Positions 28,854 through 38,359 of a stretch of 64,000 nt of DNA are shown here, piece by piece. The notes beneath the pieces were generated by a model that did no database searches, was not told where the DNA came from, and saw nothing but the letters and a program-made list of their open reading frames with translations. Each line of letters opens with the position of its first letter. Within the stretch, counting starts at the first letter, position 1. The stretch lies in the NCBI GenBank assembly GCA_016713335.1, contig JADJPH010000002.1, positions 62,001 to 126,000 of the forward strand, in the 5' to 3' direction. Position numbers and translations under genes: made by a program. Source of the stretch: Candidatus Fredericiella danica (GTDB taxonomy: Bacteria > Chloroflexota > Anaerolineae > Caldilineales > Caldilineaceae).

Positions 28854-29777
28854 CTACTTCTTCTTGTTCTTTTTCTTCTTGTCCTGCGCTTCGGCAGGAA
28901 CTTCTGCCAACTTTTCTGCCTTCTTGCGGCCGCGTTTCCCCTTGCCCTTGGCAGTATCGGCCATCAGTGCCCTGGCCTCGGACGCCTCCTGTTCATCCAG
29001 CCAGGCGACTGCACGGCAGAAGGCCGCTTCGCCACCTTTGAAGAGCCAGGGAAAAGCCGCCAGCGTGATACGCCGGTTGTGCAGCGCCGGATTGCCGATG
29101 TCGCCGCCGAGGTTTTCGACGTGGACGCAGTCGTGTGGGAAGAGCGCATTGTGGGTCAGTTGGTAGGCTTCGGGCGGGAAGAGGGTGTCGACATTTTCGG
29201 CGCCGAACTTTGCTTCGACTCTGGCGCGGACGCGTTGCCAATGTTCCAACCCGCCTTTGCCAAGGAAGCGTCCGATCGGAAGGTTCATCGGATGGTCGGT
29301 CGAGATCATGTCGACGCCCCAGACGTGAATCTTCTTTTCAATCAGCCATGGGACAAGACTGTGATGGGGGCCTGGATGACGATGGATATACTTCTCTTCG
29401 TCGCCATCGGGGCTTAGGAATGAGTATTTGTGCCAGCCGGTGTTGATGAACAGGATATCGCCCTCGCGCACCTCGGCGCGTTCCTCGATCATCTCCGGTG
29501 TGAAGATGTCCAGTTCATCGAGCACATCGCTCAGGTCGACGATGACGCCGGGGCCCCACAGCCACTCGATTGGCAACTGATCGATCGTTTTGCCGTTTGT
29601 CACGAAGTGACGCGGTGCATCCAGGTGCGTGCCCATGTGATTGGATGTCTGGATGTATTGGGCGTTGACACCATGTTCGGACTTGCGCTTGAAGTACTTC
29701 ACCTCAAACGGTGGATAAAAGGGCCAAAAAGAGCAGTCCTGGTTTAGCGGCTGTGAAAGGTCGAAAATTCTCATCAT
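28854..29777 (-). CDS. cyclase-family hydrolase (kynurenine formamidase/isatin hydrolase-like)
   Basis: Metal-dependent hydrolase of PF04199, 307 aa. The signature HMGTHLDAPRHF carries the two His and Asp metal ligands, and a further His lies in VDMISTDHPMNL. Characterised members open amide bonds: arylformamides, isatin, cyclic imides. The last 40 residues are a Lys/Arg/Ala-rich tail (KGKGKRGRKKAEKL and a final KKKKNKKK), which is unusual for the family and perhaps nucleic-acid- or membrane-binding. The gene starts 55 bp after FdrA and runs into coxM with a 5-bp gap, so a hydrolytic step probably accompanies the hydroxylation. Confidence 0.88.
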   Translation of the reverse strand: MMRIFDLSQPLNQDCSFWPFYPPFEVKYFKRKSEHGVNAQYIQTSNHMGTHLDAPRHFVTNGKTIDQLPIEWLWGPGVIVDLSDVLDELDIFTPEMIEERAEVREGDILFINTGWHKYSFLSPDGDEEKYIHRHPGPHHSLVPWLIEKKIHVWGVDMISTDHPMNLPIGRFLGKGGLEHWQRVRARVEAKFGAENVDTLFPPEAYQLTHNALFPHDCVHVENLGGDIGNPALHNRRITLAAFPWLFKGGEAAFCRAVAWLDEQEASEARALMADTAKGKGKRGRKKAEKLAEVPAEAQDKKKKNKKK

Positions 29778-29832
29778 CGGTCATCCCCCTATCAAGCGTG
29801 TACATTGGTTTGCTGTGCGTCGCGCGCCCACT

Positions 29833-31538
29833 TTAGTTTGTAGGCTGCGCCTTCATGCGCGCTAGAATTCCCATCAGCTTTTCATTGCCGCCTGCGGGCG
29901 GGCGCCAGTCGACATTTACGACGGTGACGCCCTGTTCCGTAAGGCTGGTCGCAAATGATTCCAATCCGACATTGATAACAGCAAGCGGCGAGGCTGTTGC
30001 CGCACTGGAGACCAGGGGCAGGTCGGTGGCGGGGCCAAGCGCCAACATGATTTCACCGGCACGGCGCACGGCGGCTTCGTTGCTGGTTTCAACGCGCACG
30101 CCGGCTGCACCCAACTTTTCAATTTGCGCTGCAAGGTCCTGTGGGTCTTCATCGGTGCCGACGACGACTGCAATGAGTTCAAGGCGCCGGCCGTCTGCTT
30201 CAGCCAGGGTGCGCGCCCGCACAAGGGCGGGCGCCAACTCACCCGCCGGATCGGGATGGGCGCCATCGCCGAGCACAACGTCAAACAGCAAGACAGCGGT
30301 TTCCGGATCCGCCGCTTCCTGCAGGATGCGCTTGATGCGCAGGTCATTGTCCATCATGGGGTGGAGCCGACCTACTGTAAACTCGTCTTCACCCAAATCA
30401 ACAATCGTGTGTTCGTGGCTTTCGGTTGCCCTGGCCAGTTTGAACTTTTTGTCGAGGGGCGCGTTGGAATAGACTGCCGGCAGATAGTCAGCCAGGAGCA
30501 ACTGCGCCTCATAGGCGAGTGTGCCCCCGGAAAATACGCCACGCAAGTAGCGCTGTCCGGGCGCAAATCCGCGCTCCTTCACCAGTGGCCGCGCGTCCTC
30601 AAAGGCTGCGAGTTCAACCGCGAGGTTGGCGGCGCCGTCAAGGGTCGGTGCAAAGTAGACATTGCCCTGCATCTGTTCCACGGGACGATAGCCGATGAAA
30701 TCGATGACAACCGGTTTTCCCGCGGCGCGTGCTATGCGGATAAGATTTTCCGCGACGCTGGGAGCGGGTGGCTTGGAGATGATGACGATGACCTGCGTCG
30801 CCGGGTCGGCTGCTAAGAGGGCAAGCGACTGGCGCGTAGTGACTGCGCCGACCGCTTCGGAAAGGTCCCGTCCGCCGGCGCCAAAAGCATGCGAGACGCC
30901 GCCGCCCAATTGGTGGATACGTGCGGTCACCAGTTGCAGCCCGGTGCCGGAGGCGCTGACCAGGCCAATCGACCCACGGCGCACGCGATTGGCAAAGCCG
31001 AGACCGGCGCCGCTGACAATCGCCGTGCCGCAATCTGGGCCCATGACGAGCAGGCCCTGCTCGGCAGCGGTGCGCTTAAGTTCGATTTCGTCGGCAAGCG
31101 CCACGTTGTCACTATAGAGGAAGACATTTTGCCGAGGCGCAACGCATCGCGGGCGACCGTCGTGGCAAAGCGTCCTGGCACCGAAATGAGCACCCACGCG
31201 GCCTGCGGCGTCTGCCGCACGGCAGTATCGAGACTGCGTGGGCGGAAGTCGCTCGCTGTGGCCAGTGCCTTGCGCGCCAGCAGGGCATCGACTGCAGCGA
31301 GTGCAGCTTCGGCCGCGGCCGCGCTGTCGCTCCGCAGCGCAATGATGAGATCTTCTGGCCCGGCTTTTCGCCCTGCATCATCGAGGAGCCCGCTCTGGGC
31401 GAGGACATCTTTGTTGGCGGCGGCGCCCATGACGACGCCGGCGTCAGCGATGCCGGGCAATACCGCCAGTGCGCGCTGCAATTGCATCAGCACCACTGAA
31501 TCGTAGTATGCGCCTGGGCGAATCTGGCTGATAAGCAT
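29833..31538 (-). CDS. FdrA-like acyl-CoA-synthetase-fold protein (AllF family; frameshift at about 31128)
   Basis: FdrA family, related to the alpha subunit of succinyl-CoA synthetase and to the AllF part of oxamate carbamoyltransferase in allantoin breakdown. The N-terminus ISQIRPGAYYDSVVLM and VVMGAAANKDVL match FdrA; later motifs are LLVMGPDCGTAIV, GLGFANRV, GLVSASGTGLQ and the FSGGTLAYEAQ region. The frame breaks once: adding a base near 31128 links RDALRLG to QNVFLYSDN. I choose ATG 31538 because FdrA proteins begin about seven residues before YYDSV; ATG 31589 is also possible. The usual partners AllG, AllH and carbamate kinase are not in the window. It is first gene of the operon. Confidence 0.88.
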
Positions 31539-31607
31539 GTTTGCACGCAACGGGTTCGTTCGCGCTGTCACCGACGTTGGTGAAAGCATGTAAAAATGGA
31601 TTGCCGC

Positions 31608-31636
31608 ATTCTAGCGACCGGATGGGCGGCTGTCAA
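31608..31636 (-). promoter_or_regulatory. promoter of the fdrA-cox-ABC operon
   Basis: On the minus strand TTGACA (31636-31631), a 17-nt spacer and TAGAAT (31613-31608) form a consensus-like sigma-70 promoter about 70 bp upstream of ATG 31538. Confidence 0.7.
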
Positions 31637-31655
31637 TCGCGGTTTTCACGCTTCG

Positions 31656-31684
31656 TTGACAGTCGCGCGCTGGGAGACTAGAAT
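31656..31684 (+). promoter_or_regulatory. promoter of the coxG-polX-lipoprotein unit
   Basis: TTGACA (31656-31661), a 17-nt spacer and TAGAAT (31679-31684), 65 bp before coxG. It has the same hexamers and spacer length as the divergent promoter; the two -35 boxes are 19 bp apart. Confidence 0.7.
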
Positions 31685-31748
31685 GGCAGACCATTGAAGC
31701 GCGCCGGCGCCGGCCGGACGTACACCATTGTAGGCAGGAGCACACCGC

Positions 31749-32474
31749 ATGCAACTCGAAGGAACTCACCTTTTTGCCGCACCGCCCCAGGTTGTTTGGG
31801 AGGCATTGATGGATCCGGCAGTGCTGGCCGGCGCACTGCCGGGCGGCGAGCAGTTGGAAATGGTTGGCCCCGATGCCTACCGCGCCGTGATGAACGTCAA
31901 GGTAGGTCCCGTGCAGGGGCGGTTCGACGGTAGTATTGTGGTGTCTGACATCGTGCCTGTGGAAAGCTACAAGATGAAGGTCGATGGGCAGGGGGCTCCT
32001 GGTTTTCTTACAGGGGAAGGATCGCTCATGCTGGAAGATGTGGACGGCAGCACCCTACTGCGCTATAGTGGGGACGTGCAGGTGGGTGGGCGCATTGCCG
32101 GAGTCGGGCAGCGGCTCATTGAAAGCACCGCCAAATCATTGACAAGACAAGGGTTGACGGCACTCGATCAGACGATTCAGTTGCGCGTTGCCGCCCCGGC
32201 GGAAAGCCGCCTGGAAACTCCGGCCGAGTTGGCGTCGGAGCCAGTTGCGACGCCGCCGGGCAGCGTGCAGCCTGCGCCGGCAAGACCGGTCTATGGTTCT
32301 GTCGCCCAGTCGTCAATGGTCGGTGTGGCCACCGAGGTGACGCGTGATGTCATCAGGGACCTTGCGTCTGACTATATCCCGCCGGACAAACAGGAACGCG
32401 TCCTTTATTTTGGTCTAGGCGCGCTGGCGATGCTGCTGTTTGTTATCCTGGTGCGACTTGTGCAGCGAGACTGA
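31749..32474 (+). CDS. coxG: CoxG-like SRPBCC protein with C-terminal membrane anchor
   Basis: CO dehydrogenase subunit G family, 241 aa. An SRPBCC lipid/quinone-binding domain (about 1-145) has MQLEGTHLFAAPPQVVWEAL, LPGGEQLEMVGPDAY and GQGAPGFLTGEGSLML, followed by a Pro/Ala linker and a C-terminal membrane helix (VLYFGLGALAMLLFVILVRL). CoxG proteins dock molybdenum hydroxylases of the CODH type to the membrane and link them to the quinone pool. That suits its place opposite the CoxM-S-L operon with a mirrored promoter. AGGAG 9 nt before the ATG supports the start. polX follows after 9 bp. Confidence 0.9.
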   Translation: MQLEGTHLFAAPPQVVWEALMDPAVLAGALPGGEQLEMVGPDAYRAVMNVKVGPVQGRFDGSIVVSDIVPVESYKMKVDGQGAPGFLTGEGSLMLEDVDGSTLLRYSGDVQVGGRIAGVGQRLIESTAKSLTRQGLTALDQTIQLRVAAPAESRLETPAELASEPVATPPGSVQPAPARPVYGSVAQSSMVGVATEVTRDVIRDLASDYIPPDKQERVLYFGLGALAMLLFVILVRLVQRD

Positions 32475-32483
32475 GGCGCGGGC

Positions 32484-34268
32484 ATGGAAGAAGAACATCG
32501 TTTTACCAATCGTGAGATCGCCGACATTTTGGCCGGTGTGGGTGCGCGTCTTCAGATCCTTGACGCCAACAAGTTTCGTGTGATTGCCTTCCAGAATGCG
32601 GCGGAAAACATCAGGAACCTGGCGCAAGACATCAATACATTGGATGAGCAGGGCGCGCTGAAGAGCATACCCGGGGTGGGTAATGCGTTGGCTGACGCCA
32701 TCCATGCGCTGTTGGCTGATGGCTATGACGCGGAATTCGATGCGTTGGCGGCGCAGGTGCCTCAGGGTGTCGTCGATATGATGCAGATTCCGGATATGGG
32801 GCCCAAAAAGGCGAAACGGCTATGGGAGGAACTCGGGATCGATAGCGTTGAAGCCTTGCGTGGCGCAGCGGAGCGCGGCGAATTGCGAGACCTAAAGGGG
32901 TTTGGCGCAAAGAGCGAAGAGAAGATCCTCAAAGGCATTGAGTTGATCGGCCAGCGCACCGACGAACGCTTGCCGATCGGGGTGGTGCGTCCGCTGGCTT
33001 TGGGACTTGTGGCCGGGCTGGAGCATGCGCTGCCGGCGCACACATTGCAGCGGATTGAAGTTGCCGGAAGTCTGCGCCGATGGAAGGAAACGATTGGGGA
33101 CGTCGACATCCTTTGCGTCAGTGCGGATGCGGCTGCCGTAATGGCTGCCTTCAAGAACTTGCCTGAAGTTTCGCGCGTGGGTAGTGGCGAGACAAAGACG
33201 AGTGTTGTCCTGGGCAACGGTCTCCAGGTTGACCTCCGCGTCGTTGATGCCCAGCATTGGGGCGCCGCACTGCAATATTTCACCGGCAGCAAGGAGCACA
33301 ACGTTGCGGTTCGTGAATTGGCGCAGAAAAGCGGCTGGAGTCTCAACGAATATGGGCTTACGGCCACGGACGACGGTGAGGCGCCGGCAGGACAGGTGCT
33401 CTTTTTCCCCAGCGAAGAGGAAGTCTATGCCTTTTTAGGTCTTGAGTGGATCCCGCCGGAACTGCGCGAAAACCGTGGCGAGGTGGCGGCAGCCCGGCGC
33501 AATGGACTGCCCCGCCTGATTACCCGGGCCGACATCCGCGGTGAGTTGCATGGCCACACCACCTGGAGCGACGGCACGGAGAGCGTGGCGGCGATGGCGG
33601 CGGCCGCAATGGCGCGCGGTTACCGATATTGGGCGGTGACCGACCATAGCGTCGGGTTGGGTATCGTCCAGGGCGTAGATGGTGAACGCCTGCGCAAGCA
33701 GCGCGCGGAGATTGATGCCGTCAACAGCCAATGGGCCGAAGAAGGGATTGATTTTGCCCTGCTGCAAGGCTCTGAAGTGGAAATTCTGGCTGACGGCACG
33801 CTGGGCCTGCCTGACGACGTGTTGGCGAAGCTTGACGTGGCGGTTGCCAGTATCCATAGTGCGCAGCGACAAGATCGCGACACGATCACGGCGCGCACGT
33901 TGCGGGCCATTGAGAACCCGTACATTGACATCTTGGGCCACCCTACGGGACGGCTACTCGGTTCCCGGCCACCCACTGAGCTCGATATGGAGCGGGTGCT
34001 GGCGGCATGTGCTGCGACCGGGACCATTGTCGAGATCAATGCGAATCCGGCGCGATTGGATGTGAATGACATCTATGCCCGCCGGGCGATCGAACTCGGC
34101 TGCAAAATCGCGATCAACTGTGACGCTCATGCGGCCGTTGAGATGAATTTGCTGGAATACGGTATTGGTGTCGCCAGACGGGCGTGGCTTACGGCCGCCG
34201 ACGTCGTCAATACCCTTCCACCGCAAGCACTGTTATCCCAGTTGAAACGTAACCGCCGCTCTGCGTAA
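32484..34268 (+). CDS. polX: DNA polymerase/3'-5' exonuclease PolX
   Basis: Family X repair polymerase of 594 aa, the usual length of about 575-600, unbroken. Order: N-terminal 8-kDa-like HhH region (REIADILAGVGARLQIL, SIPGVGNALADAI), fingers/palm with the nucleotidyltransferase motif AGSLRRWKETIGDVDILCV (the two Asp metal ligands in DVD), a third Asp in LQVDLRVVD, then the C-terminal PHP exonuclease domain with RGELHGHTTWSDG, VTDHS, GSEVEIL and NCDAHA metal-ligand motifs. It fills gaps in base-excision repair. It is probably cotranscribed with coxG, an odd pairing that may just reflect position. Confidence 0.96.
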   Translation: MEEEHRFTNREIADILAGVGARLQILDANKFRVIAFQNAAENIRNLAQDINTLDEQGALKSIPGVGNALADAIHALLADGYDAEFDALAAQVPQGVVDMMQIPDMGPKKAKRLWEELGIDSVEALRGAAERGELRDLKGFGAKSEEKILKGIELIGQRTDERLPIGVVRPLALGLVAGLEHALPAHTLQRIEVAGSLRRWKETIGDVDILCVSADAAAVMAAFKNLPEVSRVGSGETKTSVVLGNGLQVDLRVVDAQHWGAALQYFTGSKEHNVAVRELAQKSGWSLNEYGLTATDDGEAPAGQVLFFPSEEEVYAFLGLEWIPPELRENRGEVAAARRNGLPRLITRADIRGELHGHTTWSDGTESVAAMAAAAMARGYRYWAVTDHSVGLGIVQGVDGERLRKQRAEIDAVNSQWAEEGIDFALLQGSEVEILADGTLGLPDDVLAKLDVAVASIHSAQRQDRDTITARTLRAIENPYIDILGHPTGRLLGSRPPTELDMERVLAACAATGTIVEINANPARLDVNDIYARRAIELGCKIAINCDAHAAVEMNLLEYGIGVARRAWLTAADVVNTLPPQALLSQLKRNRRSA

Positions 34269-34284
34269 TGAAAGTTGGCTATCG

Positions 34285-34848
34285 ATGCGACACACTCTTG
34301 GTATCTGCCTGGTGCTAAGCGTTGCTCTCTGCTTGGCTGCGGCGTGTGGTCCGGCGCCCCAAACCGCTGACCCGGTGGCAATTAGTGCGGTGACGGGTGG
34401 CATGCAACTGCCACCGTTGGTGGGTGACAACGGTGGGGTTGACGCAAACCTGGGGCCTGTAACCGAGCCACTTGTCGCCGGTGAAGGCGATGAAGTCACC
34501 GTCGTGACCGGTGGGGGGGAACCGATTTTACCTACCCTGGAGCCTGATGCGCCAGCCACGGTTGCCCCGCCGACCGAAGTCGCGCCAACCGTTGAGCCGC
34601 CGCTGCTCGTAACCGGCCAGCAGGTTTCTGTCATAGGCTCGCTGCGCTTGTACGCCGATGCCGATCCTGATTCGCTGACTTTGGCCGAATACAATCCAAT
34701 CGCTATCTTTATCGTGGTAGAACCCACGGCGGACTTCGCCCATTACCCCGTTGAAATCAACGGGGTGCGCTGGTATCGTGTGCGCGCCGAGGATGGTCTC
34801 GTTGGCTGGGTGATGGCAGACGGCGTGAACCCGGTCAAGCCGAACTAG
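34285..34848 (+). CDS. lipoprotein with SH3-like domain
   Basis: Secreted lipoprotein of 187 aa. The signal peptide is LGICLVLSVALCLAAAC with the lipobox Cys21. A low-complexity Pro/Thr/Val linker (about 50-105) follows, then a bacterial SH3-type domain (about 110-187; RLYADADPDSLTLAEYN, WYRVRAEDGLVGWVMADGV). Such domains bind cell-wall or other envelope ligands. It starts 16 bp after polX. The stop codon lies inside a hairpin that probably terminates the unit. Confidence 0.75.
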   Translation: MRHTLGICLVLSVALCLAAACGPAPQTADPVAISAVTGGMQLPPLVGDNGGVDANLGPVTEPLVAGEGDEVTVVTGGGEPILPTLEPDAPATVAPPTEVAPTVEPPLLVTGQQVSVIGSLRLYADADPDSLTLAEYNPIAIFIVVEPTADFAHYPVEINGVRWYRVRAEDGLVGWVMADGVNPVKPN

Positions 34849-34880
34849 CCCACCGTTGCCGCAAACGGATAGCGTGGGCT
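34847..34880. terminator. bidirectional hairpin between lipoprotein gene and tex
   Basis: AGCCCAC (34847-34853) pairs with GTGGGCT (34874-34880), with an inner CGTT/AACG pairing. It spans the 31-bp gap between convergent genes and overlaps both stop regions. Confidence 0.5.
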
Positions 34881-37107
34881 CAGGGTTTGACGGCCCAGTC
34901 CGCCTGCCGCAGGTCTGGCCAACCCAACGCAATCCGGCCGCGGCCCTGCTCGACGCTGAGCACTTCCACTTCGATGATGTCGCCAACCCCCAGGACGGCC
35001 CCGTCGGGAAGGCGGCTGCGGTGTAGCAGTCCATCCTGCTTGACGCCGATATCGACAAAAGCGCCAAAGTCGACGACGTTGCGCACGGTTCCCATCAGCC
35101 TCAGCCCCGGTTTCAGGTCATCCATGGAGAGCACCTCGCTGCGCAGGATCGGTGCGGGCACGTCTTCGCGCGGATCTCGGCCCGGGCGCACCAACTGTTC
35201 GAAGATGTCGGCCAGGGTTGGTTCGCCGGCGCCAAGTTGAGTTGCGATTTGCGGCAGTGTCACCCGCGTGCGCAAAGCGGTGAGGGATTCCAGGCGCACG
35301 GGCGCCGGCGCCGTCATTTCTACGCCTGCCAATTTGAGCACCTGGCGCGCAGTCGCATAACTTTCCGGATGAATGGCGCTTGCGTCCAGCGGTTCACTGC
35401 CCTCGCGGACGCGGAGAAAGCCAGCCGCCTGTTCAAATGCCTTTGGCCCGAGTCCGGCCACCTTTTTGACGGCAGCGCGGTTTGGAAAGGGTCCTTGCTC
35501 ATCCCGATAGGCGACGATCTTTTCCGCCAGTTTTGGCCCCACGCCCGCGACGTAAGTGAGCAGTGCCGGCGATGCCGTGTTCAAGTCAACACCGACCTGA
35601 TTGACGGCGCTTTCAACCACCCCGTCCAGCGTGCGGCTGAGGGCCTTCTGATCGACATCATGTTGGTAGAGCCCGACGCCAATGGACTTGGGGTCGATCT
35701 TAACGAGCTCGGCCAGTGGATCCTGCGCACGCCGGGCGATCGATACCGCTCCACGCAGACTCACGTCGAGGTCTGGCAACTCAGCCCGCGCCAGGGTGGA
35801 TGCGGAATAGACGCTGGCGCCGGCTTCGTTGACGATCAAATACTGGAGATTAGAGACTTGAGATTGGAGATTGGAGATCGCGGCGCCAGTCCCCAATCTC
35901 CGATCTCCAATCTCTGATCTCCAATCTCTAATCATCTCTGCCACGAGCATTTCCGTCTCGCGTGAGGCCGTGCCATTGCCGATGGTGATGAGGGTCACGC
36001 GGTGCTGCTCGATCAGTTTGCGCAACGCCGTCGTTGCCTCGCGGCGTTGGTTCTGTGGTGGGTGCGGATAGATCGTTGCCGTGGCCAGCAATCGACCGGA
36101 CGGGTCCACCACGGCGACTTTGCTCCCGGTGCGAAAGCCAGGGTCAATGCCCAACACCGTATGGCCTGCCAGCGGCGGCTGATTAAGCAGCCCGCGCAGA
36201 TTGGCTGCAAAGACCTGGATTGCATGCTGTTCGGCCTGCTCTGTAAGATGGTTGCGAACATCGCGTTCGATTGATGGCAGCAAGAGGCGCTTGCCAGAAT
36301 CGTCGGCTGCACTCCGCAACTCATCCGCCCATGGCGAGCGTGGGTTGATCGGATAGACGCCAAATATGGCGCCGTGCCAGTCCCGCTCCTGTACGTCAAG
36401 ATGGACGCGCAGCACCTTCAGCGTTTCGCCGCGGTTCAGGGCAAGAATTTGATGGGGGCGAATGCGGTCGACCCGCAGCTTGAAAGCGTAATAGAGCTGA
36501 AAGACGCTGCGTTCGTCCTCGGCATCGTCGATTTTGGTGGCGGCAACTTCCCCAAAGCGGAGCGCTTTGTCACGCAACACGGCGCGTACATTGGCATTGT
36601 CGCTGATGGCTTCGGCGACGATGTCACGGGCGCCGGCCAGCACTGACTCTACGTCGGGCGCCCCCTCGCAAACGAACGCCAACGCCGCCGCAGCCGGCGC
36701 CTCCGAATGACGGTCCTGGGCCAGAATTCGCTCCGCCAGTGGCTGTAGTCCAAGTTCTTTCGCGATAGTTGCGCGGGTGCGTCGCTTCTGCTTGTAAGGG
36801 GCGTAGAGGTCTTCCAGTGCCGTGCGCGCCGTCGCAGCCTCGATTTGGAGGCGCAACTCGGGCGTAAGCTTGCCCTGCTCATCGATTGCGGCGAGGATCG
36901 TTGCGCGGCGATCATCAAGTGTGCGCAGACTTTCGAGCAGCGTGACGATTGACCGCAGTTCTTCTTCGTCGAGCGTGCCGGTCGCTTCTTTTCGATAGCG
37001 CGCAATGAAAGGCAGCGTATTGCCGGCGTCGAGCAACTCGATTGCCGCCCTGACGCGGACTCAGCAAGTCCCAGTTCACTCGCAATACGCACCGAATAGG
37101 TAGCCAT
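34880..37107 (-). CDS. tex: Tex-family S1 RNA-binding transcription accessory protein (frameshift at about 37061)
   Basis: Tex protein of about 742 aa. N-terminal HTH-like domain (VRIASELGLAES, then after one added base VRAAIELLDAGNTLPFIARY with RKEATG), YqgF/RuvC-like domain (VLGIDPGFRTGSKVAVVD), then IVNEAGASVYSAS, DPKSIGVGLYQHDVD, a helix-hairpin-helix region (GVGPKLAEKIVAYRDEQG) and a C-terminal S1 domain (GTVRNVVDFGAFVDIGVKQD). The start ATG 37107 has GAGGA before it. Between MIRD and LIVNEAG there is an in-frame insert of about 28 residues encoded by a palindromic short-repeat element (35843-35933) that other Tex proteins lack. Tex binds nucleic acid and affects transcription; its precise role is unsettled. 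Confidence 0.93.
35843..35933. repeat. palindromic GGAGATTGG-type repeat inserted in tex
   Basis: Left arm about 35843-35879 consists of variants of GAGATTGGAGATT; right arm 35891-35933 carries the complementary AATCTCCAATCTC units. The arms pair with roughly 80% identity around a short GC-rich centre. It adds codons for SNLQSQVSNLQ- and WRSEIGDRRL-like residues in frame. Confidence 0.8.
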
Positions 37108-37248
37108 TGGTATACTTCCTCGTAGTAGCGTGGATTGACAAACAGCGTCGAAATCATACCATAGTCTTTCGCATGCGGACTTTCGCACCGCCTTGCGCGC
37201 TTTCAAAGCAGACTTGACCTGCGAATCACAAGAGAAAAGGGGCGGTTT

Positions 37249-38273
37249 ATGGCACAGCGCATGATGCGGGCGATTCGGCAGATGGTCTTTGGCGGACCTG
37301 AGGTGTTGGTGCACGGTAAGGTGGCGATGCCGGCTTTGCGCCCGCGTGACCTCCTGGTGCGGGTTGCCGCCATTGGCGTGAACCCAGTCGACGCCAAGCA
37401 ACGGGGTGGTGGTCTGGCCGGTGCGCCGGTGCCGAACCCACCGCGGATTCTGGGGTGGGATGGTGCGGGGTGGTGACAACCGTTGGCGCGGAGGCCAGCA
37501 AGTTCGCGGTGGGTGACGAAGTCTATTTTGCCGGCGACATCACACGTCAGGGGTCCTATGCGGAGTTTGTGGCGGTCGATGAGCGACTTGTTGGGCGCAA
37601 GCCACGACGACTGAGCTTTGACGAAGCCGCTGCCGTGCCGTTGACGGCGCTGACGGCGTGGGAGGGGTTGATCGAGATGATTCAGGCTGACCGTGGTGAT
37701 GCCGGCACCGGTGGTCGCGTCTGCCTGATCGTGGGTGGGGGCGGCGGCGCAGGCTCGATGGCAATCCAGATTGCCAAGCAGGTTTGTGGGTTGCAGGTGA
37801 TCGCCTCGGCATCCCGGCCCGATTCCGCGGCGTTCTGCAAACGTATGGGCGCGGATATCGTGATCAATCACCAGCACCCGATGGTGGATCAGATCACTCA
37901 GTTGGGCATGAGCGGGGCTGACTACATCTTTAGCACTGCCAGGCTCGGCAATTTTCCGGATCTTGTTGCGTCACTCAATCCTCTGGGCAAGATCTGCTGC
38001 ATACTGAGCGGCGATGAGGCGAAGCGTCTTGACGTCAGTGGCTTGTTTCCGATTCGGGGCACATTGGCTTTTGAGTTGATGTTCACCCGGCCGCGCACTG
38101 GACTTGAGTTGGAACGCCAGGGCGACATTCTCGACCGCGTGGCAACGTTGATCGACGGAGGGACCCTGGTCTCGACGATGACGCACGTGTACCCTTGGAC
38201 GAGTGTACAAGAGGCGCACCGGGCGATCGAGACTGGTCACACAGTCGGGAAGATTGTGATGCGGGTTGACTAG
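37249..38273 (+). CDS. zinc-type alcohol dehydrogenase/quinone oxidoreductase-like MDR protein (frameshift at 37467-37470)
   Basis: Medium-chain dehydrogenase/reductase of about 341 aa. The N-terminal catalytic-like domain (LVRVAAIGVNPVDAKQRGGG, ILGWDGAG) lacks the catalytic zinc Cys, as in the zinc-free quinone-oxidoreductase branch of the superfamily. One missing G in the run at 37467-37470 joins it to VVTTVGAEASKFAVGDEVYF. The Rossmann motif is LIVGGGGGAGSMAIQIAK, followed by ICCILSG and TGHTVGKIVMRVD. It is divergent from tex with a 141-bp gap and ends at a perfect bidirectional hairpin. The substrate is unknown. Confidence 0.88.
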
Positions 38274-38293
38274 GTGTTGGGCACTGGCTTCAG

Positions 38294-38331
38294 GCCAGAC
38301 GAGCTACACCGGAATGGCAAGCTCGTCTGGC
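38294..38331. terminator. bidirectional hairpin terminator
   Basis: GCCAGACGAGCT (38294-38305) and AGCTCGTCTGGC (38320-38331) are perfect 12-bp complements with a 14-nt loop, in the gap between convergent genes. Confidence 0.75.
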
Positions 38332-38359
38332 AACACTGGAGAGGAGAAAGAAGAGATTG

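Noticed and set aside
37249..37476. Stand-alone 75-aa protein
   Set aside because: It is the N-terminus of the dehydrogenase, separated from the rest by one missing G at 37467-37470.
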